64,000 nucleotides of DNA, taken from the NCBI RefSeq assembly GCF_000981225.1, contig NZ_LAJC01000005.1:57991-121990 (forward strand). Direction: 5' to 3'. The notes beneath the pieces were generated by a model. That model had not been told where the DNA came from. It saw only the letters and a list, made by a program, of their open reading frames with translations, and did no database searches. This DNA comes from Allosalinactinospora lopnorensis. Its GTDB lineage: Bacteria; Actinomycetota; Actinomycetes; Streptosporangiales; Streptosporangiaceae. Positions 49,691-57,713 of the stretch are shown here, piece by piece. Every line of letters begins with the position of its first letter. Position 1 is the stretch's first letter. The position numbers and the translations under genes are program-made.

Positions 49691-51175
49691 TCACGGCTGC
49701 GCATCGGGCTGCAGGCCGCTCGCGGCCAGCGCCTGGGCGAGGACGTCCGGCATGGGGCGGGAGGTGTCCACGATGGTCGACTCGGGCCACGGGGCGAAGG
49801 TGTCGACCATGGTCTGCGCGACCGCGGGCCCGGCATCGGAGACGCCCCCGCTGGCCGCGCGTTCGGCGAGCCGCCGGTCGACGACCTCCTGAGGCGCCGT
49901 GCAGCGCAGTTGCACGAAGTCGGCCCGGGCCGCTTCGGCGAGCGTTCCGGCGGCGCGCCTGAGGGGTTCGGCCGACCAGGACGCGTCGAGAACGACCGAC
50001 TCGCCGCGGTCGAGGAGCCCGCGTCCTCGTTCGAGGAGGGTGTCGTAGACCCGGCGGGTCGCTTCGGCGGTGTAGATCCCCTCGCCGTAGGACGCGGCGG
50101 CGGAGTGCAGTGGGGGCAGGCCGGCGGATTCCTTGCGGATCCGGTCGCTGCTGAGGAGGACCGCGCCGAGGCGGTCGGCCAGCCGCTCCGCGAACGTCGT
50201 CTTGCCCGTCGCGGGTGTGCCGCCGACGGCGAACAGCCGCACGGCGCCACTGCGCAGGTGGTCCTGTGCCATCTGTTCGAGCAGACGCGCCTCGTCTCCC
50301 GCTTCACCGTCCCCCTGCTCGTGGCGCAGACAGGCGACCTTGGCGCGGACCAACGCGCGATAGGCCACGTAGTGGTGGTGCAGCGAGTCGGGTGCCGGGT
50401 CGCCGGCGAACGAGGCGTAGGAGCGCGTGAATGACGCTCCCAGCCGGGGTGCACCGAGCCGTTCCAGATCCATGGCCAGGAACGCCGCGTCGTCCAGTCC
50501 GTCGAGCCGGCGTAGGCGGTCGTCGAACTCCAGGCAGTCGAGGACGCGCGGACCGTCGTCGAGGCAGAAGACATCGTTGGTGAGGAGGTCACCGTGCCCG
50601 TCCACGATCCGCCCCTCGTCGATCCGGGCCCTGAACAGATCGTGCCGGCCGTCGACGAACCGCAGGGCCAGCCGTTCGATCTCTTCGAGCCGGCCACCCA
50701 GAACGGTGTCCTGGAAGGGGTGGGCCTCGGCGATGTTGTCGGCCCAGCGGCCTCGGAGGGCCTCGGCCGCCCCCTGCTTCGAGATCTCCGGGCCGCGCTC
50801 GGCGCGACTGTGGAACGCAGCGATGAGGTGGGCGAGACGGCGCAGTTCCCCGCTGACGTCTGCCCCCTCACGGACCAGGGTGGACAGTCGACGCGCGGCG
50901 GGCATGCGGCGCATCGCGACAAGGTGGTCGACCGGTCTCCCGTCGGCGCCGGTTACGTCGAGCACGCCTTCGTAGACATCGGGCGCCAACCGGCGGTTCA
51001 GCTGGACCTCGCGGTGGCAGGCCGTGCGGCGCAGCTCGCGCGTGCTGTAGTCGAGGAAGCCGAAGTCCTCGGGTTTTTTCAGCTTGTAGGCGTGCTCTCC
51101 CACCAGGAAGACCACGCCCGCGTGCGTTTCGTATACGTCGGCGTAAGGGGAGCTCTCCTGGATGATGTGCGGCAC
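49691..51175 (-). CDS. Aminoglycoside phosphotransferase-like / AAA kinase two-domain protein (Rv2004c-like)
   Basis: About 494 residues. N-terminal half: kinase-like APH fold with AYKLKKPEDFGFLDYSTRELRR, catalytic loop GRIVDGHGDLLTNDVFCLDD and the FDDRLRRLDGLDDAAFLAMD metal region. C-terminal half: P-loop kinase with Walker A GGTPATGKTTFAERLADRLG and a zeta-toxin-like layout (VVLDASWSAEPLRRA). The same fusion, Rv2004c, belongs to the M. tuberculosis DosR regulon; substrate unknown. Start uncertain: GTG 51175 lies right after AGGAG and has too little spacing; an ATC codon 8 bases from AGGAGG or an upstream start is possible. Confidence 0.87.
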   Translation of the reverse strand: MPHIIQESSPYADVYETHAGVVFLVGEHAYKLKKPEDFGFLDYSTRELRRTACHREVQLNRRLAPDVYEGVLDVTGADGRPVDHLVAMRRMPAARRLSTLVREGADVSGELRRLAHLIAAFHSRAERGPEISKQGAAEALRGRWADNIAEAHPFQDTVLGGRLEEIERLALRFVDGRHDLFRARIDEGRIVDGHGDLLTNDVFCLDDGPRVLDCLEFDDRLRRLDGLDDAAFLAMDLERLGAPRLGASFTRSYASFAGDPAPDSLHHHYVAYRALVRAKVACLRHEQGDGEAGDEARLLEQMAQDHLRSGAVRLFAVGGTPATGKTTFAERLADRLGAVLLSSDRIRKESAGLPPLHSAAASYGEGIYTAEATRRVYDTLLERGRGLLDRGESVVLDASWSAEPLRRAAGTLAEAARADFVQLRCTAPQEVVDRRLAERAASGGVSDAGPAVAQTMVDTFAPWPESTIVDTSRPMPDVLAQALAASGLQPDAQP

Positions 51176-51234
51176 CTCCTGCGGTTCTCGGTCTCGGCGG
51201 CCGTTCCTGGACGCCGGGCATCCTGGTGCGGCGC

Positions 51235-51651
51235 CTACCGGTCGCGCCGGCTGACGTTCACCTGGCGGCGGCCCTCTTCCCGCTCGGTAAGGCCGACACC
51301 GACCTCGAGGATCCCGTTGCCGTAGCTCGCAGAGACATCGTCCTCGTCGGCGCCCTTGGGCGGCGAAACCGTGCGGGTGAACGAGCCGTACCGGAATTCG
51401 GAGCACCGGTCCTCCCGGCTTTCCTTGCGGTGTTCGGCGCTGATGGTGAGCGCGCCGGACAGGACCGTCACGCTGATGTCCTCGTCGGGGGCGACACCGG
51501 GAAGCTCAGCGCGGACGACGTAGCGTCCCTCGCGGACGAAGTCCTCGACGCGGATACCCGGTGGGTACCGCAGCGGCAGGAACGGGGACTCCAGAAGGGC
51601 GCCGAAGTCGGGTAGGAGCGAGTGGCCCTCGCGCGGGGCGAGCCTGTTCAT
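51235..51651 (-). CDS. Small heat shock protein, Hsp20/alpha-crystallin family
   Basis: 138 residues with a complete alpha-crystallin domain: GIRVEDFVREGRYVVRAELPGVAPDEDISVTV, then EFRYGSFTRTVSPPKGADEDDVSASYGNGILEV (containing the usual GIL-like motif). Chaperone that holds unfolded proteins; mycobacterial HspX (Acr) is the landmark DosR-regulated member. ATG 51651 has GGGAGG at good spacing. Its promoter faces that of CBS-BON copy 2 across a 32-bp palindrome. The APH-AAA gene follows 59 bases downstream. Confidence 0.94.
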   Translation of the reverse strand: MNRLAPREGHSLLPDFGALLESPFLPLRYPPGIRVEDFVREGRYVVRAELPGVAPDEDISVTVLSGALTISAEHRKESREDRCSEFRYGSFTRTVSPPKGADEDDVSASYGNGILEVGVGLTEREEGRRQVNVSRRDR

Positions 51652-51792
51652 GGTATGCCTCCCTGAGTGGTGACCTGCCCTTCCAGTCCGGCCGCCTAAC
51701 ACGGAAGGGATAGGAACCGCTCGTCGGGGCGTGCGGGGCCGAAGGTCACCAGGACCGCTGAGCGGCCGGGCGGCTCCGCGCCCGTCCGGGGT

Positions 51793-51824
51793 AACGGAGG
51801 TCCCGGTCGACCGGGACCTCCGTT
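51793..51824. promoter_or_regulatory. Perfect 32-bp palindrome between hsp20 and CBS-BON copy 2
   Basis: Perfectly symmetric around 51808/51809; each strand reads CGGGACCTCCGTT outward from the centre, so it contains two inverted dormancy-box-like elements. It is 142 bases from the hsp20 start and 64 from the CBS-BON start. Divergent-promoter position favours an operator over a terminator. Confidence 0.65.
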
Positions 51825-51887
51825 CCTGGTCGGTGACGGTTGCGGTGGGCAGTGTCGAAGGAACGCGACCGCGGCGAAAGGGAGGCC

Positions 51888-52551
51888 GTGCCCAGTACAG
51901 TCGGCGATCTGATGACCAGTCGCGTCATCGCTGTGTCGGAGAACGCCGAATTCAGGGACATCGCGATCGTCCTGCGGGGAACGGCGTCAGTGCGCTGCCC
52001 GTGGTCGGCCCGGGCCGGCGGGTGACCGGTGTCGTCTCAGCGGCCGACCTGCTGCTGAAGATCGCGGACCCCGACCCGGAAGGCGACTGTCTCCCGGAGA
52101 GGTACGGCGACAGGATCGGACGGAGGAAACGCGACGCCGTTACCGCGTGGGACCTCATGACCGCGCCTCCGGTGACCATAGCGGCCGGAGCGACCCCGCA
52201 GGGGGCGGCCGGGCGGATGCGCCGGTACCGGGTCAAACGCCTGCCGTGGTCGTTGACGGCGGCCGGCTCGTCGGTATCCTCAGCCGTCTGGACCTGCTGA
52301 GCCTCTACTCCGTGCACGACGACCAGCTCGGGGAGACGGTCTTGCAGGAGGCCGTCCGCGGTGAGTTCGGTCTGCCCGAGGTCGAGGTGTCGGTATGCGA
52401 GGGCGTCATCACCCTTGAGGGCGGGACGGCGCGCCGCTCGGACATCCTCCGGCTCGTCCACGCGGTCCGGCGCGTCGAAGGGGTCGTCCGGGTGCGCTGC
52501 CTGCTCGACTACGACGTGGACGACCTGGTCCTGATGAGCGGGAAGCGCTGA
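51888..52551 (+). pseudogene. CBS-BON protein, copy 2, two apparent 1-base deletions
   Basis: GTG 51888 (GGGAGG upstream) begins VPSTVGDLMTSRVIAVSENA. The frame is lost in the GGGG run 51976-51979 (expected GNGVSALPVV), and again at CC 52244-52245 (expected RVKRLPVVVDGGRLVGILSR). Between and after these points the three frames join into a normal CBS pair plus BON domain (EVEVSVCEGVITLEGGTARR to RCLLDYDVDDLVLM), 221 residues when repaired. Two errors in one short gene, both in G/C runs, point to sequence quality, though decay of one of several redundant paralogues cannot be excluded. Confidence 0.85.
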
Positions 52552-52596
52552 CCCGCCGGACCGGGCCGTTGGCCGGGCGGCGTCCGGAAGACCCGC

Positions 52597-52676
52597 GCAG
52601 GAGCGGTCCGAAGTCCCGTATCGCCCGGTCCAACGGCTCTGCCGGTCGAATACGGACGACCGTAGCGTGAGATCGC
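52597..52676 (+). promoter_or_regulatory. Conserved leader block, copy 2, upstream of CBS-BON copy 3
   Basis: Counterpart of 41540-41620. Contains GGTCCGAAGTCCC (52605-52617; reverse complement GGGACTTCGGACC, very like the dormancy box), GCCCGG, GGCTCTGCCG and CCGTAGCGTGA. It ends 25 bases before the ATG, so it must include the promoter. Confidence 0.65.
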
Positions 52677-52701
52677 AGCCCGCGTCGTGAGGAGAGCTGA
52701 C

Positions 52702-53408
52702 ATGACTACGATCATCCGCGAGGTGATGGCCACCGATGTGGTTCCCATCAGCCCGGACACCCCATTCAAAGACATCGCCCGGCTGATGGTATCCGGAAAC
52801 GTCTCCGCCCTGCCCGTCGTCGAGGGCGGGCGCGTCATCGGGATCGTCTCCGAGGCCGACCTGATGCACAAAGAGGAGTTCAAGCCCGAGGCAACCGGCG
52901 ACGAGTACCACGAGCCGCTGCGGGCGCGGTTGCGCCGTATTCTGGGCACCTCGGGCAGCGCCCTGGACAAGGCCCGGGCCGAGAACGCCGGCGGCCTCAT
53001 GACCAGGAAAGTGGTCACCGTCCCCCCTGAGGAGACCATCGTCGTCGCGGCACGTATGATGGACCGCCACGACGTCAAGCAGCTCCCCGTGGTCGACGAG
53101 CGCGGCCATTTGATCGGGATGCTCAGCCGGCACGAGCTGGTTCGGGTGTTCGCCCGGCCCGACGAGGAGATCACGCGCGACATCGAGGCCGAGTTCGCGG
53201 CGGCACCCACCTGGCTGCTCGACACCGAGCGCGTCCGGTTCACGGTGGACGACGGGACGGTCACCGTCGAGGGGCGGGTGGAGCAGCACAGCAATAGCAC
53301 CGTGATCATCCAGCTCATCCGCGGGGTGGACGGCGTGGTGGGGGTGCACAGCAAGATCACCTGGAACATCGACGACATGCTGCCGCCGAGGGGCTCCTAC
53401 GTACCTAG
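52702..53408 (+). CDS. CBS-BON protein, copy 3
   Basis: About 235 residues, the closest relative of copy 1: VREVMATDVVPISPDTP-type CBS 1, CBS 2 (GLMTRKVVTVPPEETIVVAA to GMLSRHELVRVF) and a BON domain ending KITWNIDDMLPPRG. Copy 1 stops five codons after the same point, but here the frame runs on into the ATPase gene. Adding one G to the GGGG run 53390-53393 brings a TAG at 53406 into frame, which I take as the true end. A terminator lies between here and the ATPase, against a real fusion. ATG 52702 follows GGAGAG. Confidence 0.85.
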
Positions 53409-53577
53409 TGGTCACCTGGACGGGCCTTCCAGCGCCGACGGGGGCCCGCCCTGCGCGCAACGAGCCCCCGCTGTCCTCGTCCCTCGGCGGCGGACGCGCG
53501 CCCACAGGAACGCTCGGCTCTGCGCGGATGGGAGGCTAGAAGACGGTGGCAGCGCAAGGGGGAACGACGGCCGAGAC

Positions 53578-53605
53578 AGCGGAGGCCGCAGGGGCGGCCT
53601 CCGCT
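53578..53605 (+). terminator. Hairpin terminator between CBS-BON copy 3 and the metal ATPase
   Basis: Perfect 12-bp stem AGCGGAGGCCGC / GCGGCCTCCGCT with an AGGG loop. No T-run. The surrounding 334 bases (53409-53742) show no gene of their own. Confidence 0.7.
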
Positions 53606-53742
53606 GCAGTGAATTCGCCCTTCCACGCGCCCAAACGCGCCTGGCGGACCTTCCCCCGCGAGTGGCCCCGCCGCGCTTCCGCCCCGCTTCACCGGTCCGG
53701 TCTGCGCGGCGGCCCCGTCCCCAGGCCGGTCCGGGGTCTGCC

Positions 53743-56097
53743 GTGTTGACGCGCCTGCTGTTCTGGGCGTGCCTGCTCGGCCTGGTCACGGGGGGCGCCG
53801 CCTGGCTCGCCGCGCCACCCGTGGCCGATACCGCGTGGCTGCTCACCACGGTGCTGGCGACCGTCCCGGCGTTGTGGTGGGTCACCGAAGGGGTGCGTCA
53901 GCGGCGGTTGGGGACCGACGCCATCGCGGTACTGGCTCTGGTCGGCACGATCGCCGTGCAGGAGTACCTGGCGGGCGCCATCATCGCCGTGATGCTCACC
54001 GGTGGACGGCTCCTGGAACGGCGCGCGGAGGGGCGGGCGCGGCGCGACCTCAGCGCGCTGCTGTCCCGGGCCCCCAAGGTCGCGCACCGCCGGGAGGGCG
54101 AAACCGGCGGAGAGATCGTCACCGTCGACGCCGCAGAGGTCCGCCCCGGCGACCTCCTCCTGGTCCGGACGGGCGAGGTGATCCCGGTCGACGGCCGGAT
54201 CGAGGAAGCGCCCTCGGGGACGGGGGAACGGGGCGATGAGCGCGACAGGGGGACCGGGACGGTGGCCCTCATCGACGAGTCCGCCGTCACCGGCGAACCG
54301 CTCCCGGTGGAGAAGGGCGCCGGAGACAGCGTGTCCAGCGGAACGGTGAACGCCGGGGACCCGTTCGAGTCGCGCGCGACCGCGGACGCCGACGCCAGCA
54401 CCTACGCGGGGATCGTGCGCCTGGCACGCGAGACACAGGCGCACAGCGCCCCGTTCGTCCGGATGGCGGACCGCTACGCCGCGCTCTTCCTCCCGCTGAC
54501 GCTGCTGCTGGCCGGGGCCGCGTGGCTGTTCTCCGGTGATCCGGTCCGCGCGGTGGCGGTGCTGGTCGTGGCGACCCCGTGCCCGCTGATCCTGGCCGCC
54601 CCCATCGCATTCACCAGCGGTCTGTCCCGCGGCGCGCGACGCGGCGTGATCGTCAAGGGCGGGGGCGCTCTGGAACGCCTGGCACGGGCACAGGTGCTGC
54701 TGTTCGACAAGACCGGCACGGTCACCGCCGGCCGGCCGCGGGTCAGCCGGGTCATGGTCGGACCGGGTCCTCTCAGAGAGGACGAGGTGCTCAGGCTCGC
54801 GGCATCACTTGACCAGGTGTCACCGCACGTGCTGGCCTCGGCGATCGTGCGCGCCGCCAAGCGGGCGGAGGTGCGGCTGGAACTGCCCGCGGACGTGACC
54901 GAGGTGGCGGGCCGAGGAGTGCGCGGGAACGTGGGCGGCCGGATGGTCGCAGTCGGAAAGGCATCCTGGGCGGGGTCCGGTGTGCCGCCCTCCTGGATCG
55001 CAGAGGCGCGGCGCCGGGCCGCCGCGGCCGGATCGGTGACCGTCTTCGTGGGGGTCGACGGCGAGATCGCCGGGGTCCTGCTGCTCGATGACCCGTTGCG
55101 GCCCGACGCCCCGCGCACGTTCCGGCTGCTGCGCCGCGCCGGCATCGACCGGGCCGTGATGGTCACCGGGGACCGCTCCGCGGTGGCTGAGCCGATCGCC
55201 GAGCTGGTCGGGGCCGATGAGGTCCACGCCGAGTGCACCCCCGCACAGAAGGTCGCGGTGGTGCGCGAGGAGAGCGAGCGCGCGCCCACGATCATGGTGG
55301 GCGACGGGATCAATGACGCGCCCGCCCTGGCCGGTGCCGGGGTCGGCGTCGCGCTCGGGGCGCGGGGGGCGACGTCGTCATCGGAGACCGCCGACGTCGT
55401 CATCACGGTGGACCGCCTGGAGCGGCTGGCCGAGACGCTGGCGATCGCCCGCCGGTCGAAGACCATCGCGAGGCAGAGCGTCCTGGTCGGCATGGGGCTG
55501 TCGCTGGCGGCGATGCTGGTCGCCGCCGCCGGGGCGCTGCCGCCGACGGCGGGGGCGCTGCTCCAGGAGGGCATCGACGTCGCGGTGATCCTCAACGCGC
55601 TGCGCGCGCTGGGGCCCGGCCCGGGCGGCCGCGTCCCCCGGCTCCGCGGTGACGCCGCGGAGCTGGTGCGCCGGCTCGACGAGGAGCATCGACGACTGTG
55701 GCCGGAGATCCGCCGGCTGCCGCCGATCGCCGCCATGGCCGGCACCGCGGCACCGTTACCCCCTGATGTCCTCGACGAGATCGAGGACTTCGCGCGCGCC
55801 CTCGCCGCGCACGAGCGGGACGACGAGCACATTCTCTACCCGCAGGTGGCCAGGGTCCTCGGCGGGACCGACCCCACCGGCACCATGAGCCGGGGACACG
55901 CCGAGATCTCCACCCTGCTCCGCCGGCTCCGCGAACTCACCGCGCAGCTCCGCGACGACGCCGGGAGTGAGGAGTCCCGGCAGGAGCTCTCCCGGGCGCT
56001 GCTGGAGCTGTACGCGGTCCTGAACCTGCATTTCGCCCAAGAGGAAGAGGCCTTCCACTCCCTGGCCGACGAACCCGGGGTTCCGGACCGGCGCTGA
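53743..56097 (+). CDS. P1B-5-type metal-transporting ATPase with C-terminal hemerythrin domain
   Basis: 784 residues. P-type ATPase core: TGE loop in DESAVTGEPLPVEKG, membrane metal-site motif TPCP (residues 278-281), phosphorylation site DKTGT (Asp322), GDGINDAPAL (about 520-529), and the last-helix motif QEGIDVAVILNALRAL. After residue 637 comes a hemerythrin-like diiron domain with His/Glu ligands in EEHRRLWPEI, HERDDEHILYP, SRGHAEIS and LHFAQEEE. TPC plus a C-terminal hemerythrin domain defines the P1B-5 group, linked to iron, nickel or cobalt export. Start GTG 53743 follows CCGGGG. No N-terminal metal-binding CxxC domain. Confidence 0.9.
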   Translation: MLTRLLFWACLLGLVTGGAAWLAAPPVADTAWLLTTVLATVPALWWVTEGVRQRRLGTDAIAVLALVGTIAVQEYLAGAIIAVMLTGGRLLERRAEGRARRDLSALLSRAPKVAHRREGETGGEIVTVDAAEVRPGDLLLVRTGEVIPVDGRIEEAPSGTGERGDERDRGTGTVALIDESAVTGEPLPVEKGAGDSVSSGTVNAGDPFESRATADADASTYAGIVRLARETQAHSAPFVRMADRYAALFLPLTLLLAGAAWLFSGDPVRAVAVLVVATPCPLILAAPIAFTSGLSRGARRGVIVKGGGALERLARAQVLLFDKTGTVTAGRPRVSRVMVGPGPLREDEVLRLAASLDQVSPHVLASAIVRAAKRAEVRLELPADVTEVAGRGVRGNVGGRMVAVGKASWAGSGVPPSWIAEARRRAAAAGSVTVFVGVDGEIAGVLLLDDPLRPDAPRTFRLLRRAGIDRAVMVTGDRSAVAEPIAELVGADEVHAECTPAQKVAVVREESERAPTIMVGDGINDAPALAGAGVGVALGARGATSSSETADVVITVDRLERLAETLAIARRSKTIARQSVLVGMGLSLAAMLVAAAGALPPTAGALLQEGIDVAVILNALRALGPGPGGRVPRLRGDAAELVRRLDEEHRRLWPEIRRLPPIAAMAGTAAPLPPDVLDEIEDFARALAAHERDDEHILYPQVARVLGGTDPTGTMSRGHAEISTLLRRLRELTAQLRDDAGSEESRQELSRALLELYAVLNLHFAQEEEAFHSLADEPGVPDRR

Positions 56098-56243
56098 CTC
56101 CGGCCGGTCGCCGTGCGCCCCCCGGACCGGCGGGAGCGGCGTCCACGGAACAGGGGGTGCGGCTGTCCCGGGCGGCCTCGCGGGATCGCCGTACCGCGGC
56201 GCGGTTCCGATGCGGAACACAGAGAAGGATCCGGCTGTGACCA

Positions 56244-56289
56244 GGAGCTTTCGGTTCGAAGGGCACCCGAGATAGGGGCTTTTGTCCCC
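56244..56289 (+). promoter_or_regulatory. Dormancy-box-like elements upstream of the STAS gene
   Basis: GGGGCTTTTGTCCCC at 56275-56289 (good GGGRC-N4-GTCCC match, 58 bases before the start) and a weaker GGAGCTTTCGGTTCG at 56244-56258, about three turns upstream. Confidence 0.5.
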
Positions 56290-56347
56290 TCCCGCCACCG
56301 GCTGCCTCAGGGCACTGTGGTGGAGGCAGCAGAGTGAGGGGGACTTA

Positions 56348-56944
56348 ATGAGCACGGTTTCGGGTGACCAGAGCAGAGGATGTACGAGCACCACGCAGGC
56401 GGCCTCGACCGCCTACGTCGGGACGGGGGCGGGCGGCGAACGCGGCCTCGTGTACGTGTCGGGAGAGCTGGATCTCGCCACGGCCGACAGGGTCGCCGCT
56501 GAGCTGGCCCGCGCGATCGCGGCGGCCGGGCCGGGTATCACGGTCGACCTCTCCGGTGTCACCTTCTGCGACGCCCGAGGACTGGCCGCGCTGGTGAAGG
56601 CCGCCAACCACGCGGGAGATGGCGGCGGGGCCATCGCCCTCCAGGGGCTCCCTCCGGCGCTGGTCCGTCTCCTGCGGATCACTGGTCTGGAGCGCCGGTT
56701 CTCCACTGTGCGGCCTGGTGCGGCAGAGCGAGAAGCCTACGTCGGCGACCTTCACTCTCCCGACCCGGCCCGCCGCGAGGAGCGCGTCGTCGTTCCCGAA
56801 GCGAGGGGAAGCGGCCCCGGACGTTCAACGGCGCAGAAAGAAGGGGAGCACGGTGGCGATGCGGGTGAGCGAGCTGATGACGAGGGACGTCGTCAGCGCT
56901 TCAGCGGACGCCGATCTTCGGGACATCGCACTGCTGCTGCATAG
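56348..56944 (+). CDS. STAS-domain protein (anti-sigma factor antagonist type)
   Basis: 198 residues. STAS domain at about 25-125: LVYVSGELDLATADRVAAEL, then TVDLSGVTFCDARGLAALVKAA, in which the Ser phosphorylated in SpoIIAA-type antagonists is replaced (CDARG), so normal phospho-switching is doubtful. The 75-residue tail is charged and overlaps the start of CBS-BON copy 4 by 92 bases in another frame, which is unusual; a missed frameshift near the end is possible. ATG 56348 follows GAGGGGG. Confidence 0.8.
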   Translation: MSTVSGDQSRGCTSTTQAASTAYVGTGAGGERGLVYVSGELDLATADRVAAELARAIAAAGPGITVDLSGVTFCDARGLAALVKAANHAGDGGGAIALQGLPPALVRLLRITGLERRFSTVRPGAAEREAYVGDLHSPDPARREERVVVPEARGSGPGRSTAQKEGEHGGDAGERADDEGRRQRFSGRRSSGHRTAAA

Positions 56945-57523
56945 CTTCAAGGTGAGCGCCCTGCCCATAGTGGACGGCGACAACCGTGTGCTGGGCCTCG
57001 TCTCCGAGTCGGATCTGCTCCTCAAGCTCGCGGGACCGCGCGACTCGGAGGAGCGGCGCCTCTCCCGGACATGGAACAGGCAGGAGCGAGCCAAGAGCGC
57101 GGCCACGACCGCGCGCCACATCATGACGACCCCGGTCGTGACCATCGGCCCGGGGAAGAGCGTCGAGCAGGCTGCGAGCCTCATGCGCCAGCACCGGGTG
57201 AAGCGGCTCCCCGTAATCGACGCCGAGGGCGTCCTCGTCGCATTCTCAGCCGGAGCGATCTGGTGGGGGTGTACACCCGGCCCGACTCCTGGATCCATGA
57301 CGCGATCACCCGCCGCCTGCTGACCGAGTTCGACCTTCCCGATGTCCGTGTGCGGGTCGAACGCGGAGTCGTCACCCTGGAGGGGCGGGTGCGGCTGCGG
57401 TCCAGCGCCCTCGCGGTGCGCCGGTCGGTCCGCCATGTCGAGGGCGTCGTGCACGTGGACGACCGGCTGGACTACAGGGCCGACGACCTCTCCCCGTGGG
57501 CCTCCGCGCTGCAGCGGGACTGA
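56853..57523 (+). pseudogene. CBS-BON protein, copy 4, one apparent 1-base deletion
   Basis: Begins MAMRVSELMTRDVVSASADA (GTG 56853 or ATG 56859; AAGGGGAG upstream). CBS 1 and most of CBS 2 are normal to RLPVIDAEGVLV, then the frame is lost at 57240/57241; one extra G restores GILSRSDLVGVYTRPD and the frame continues into a BON domain (VRVRVERGVVTLEGRVRLRS to DDRLDYRADDL). About 223 residues when repaired. Most similar to copy 2. Confidence 0.87.
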
Positions 57524-57612
57524 ACCCGGGCTCGCGGGACGGCTGCGTGTGCGGACGCCGGCGGTGCCGTGTGGCGCGCACCGAGAGTGCTCATGATGGC
57601 CGGTGCCATGGA

Positions 57613-57644
57613 GGACTTTCGGCGCATGTTTCGGGACCGTCGCC
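57613..57644 (+). promoter_or_regulatory. Possible dormancy-box half elements upstream of the SBP56 gene
   Basis: GGACTTTCGGC (57613-57623) and GGGACCGTCGCC (57633-57644) stand 70-100 bases before the start codon. Weaker than the other sites. Confidence 0.3.
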
Positions 57645-57713
57645 TCTCTTCCTGAATTCGGCGCCAGGAATAGCGTCAAAAAGCAACCAAAGATAGCTGA
57701 TCTGGTGATTCCA

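Noticed and set aside
53611..53622. GAATTCGCCCTT, identical to the insert junction of common TOPO cloning vectors
   Set aside because: Only 12 bases match, the reverse junction AAGGGCGAATTC is absent nearby, and the flanking sequence is ordinary host-like GC-rich DNA without vector sequence. Probably coincidence, though worth a check when resequencing the region.
53546..53749. Possible 67-residue small protein between CBS-BON copy 3 and the metal ATPase
   Set aside because: It is crossed by a perfect terminator hairpin and reads into the ATPase start; no ribosome binding site or recognisable sequence.
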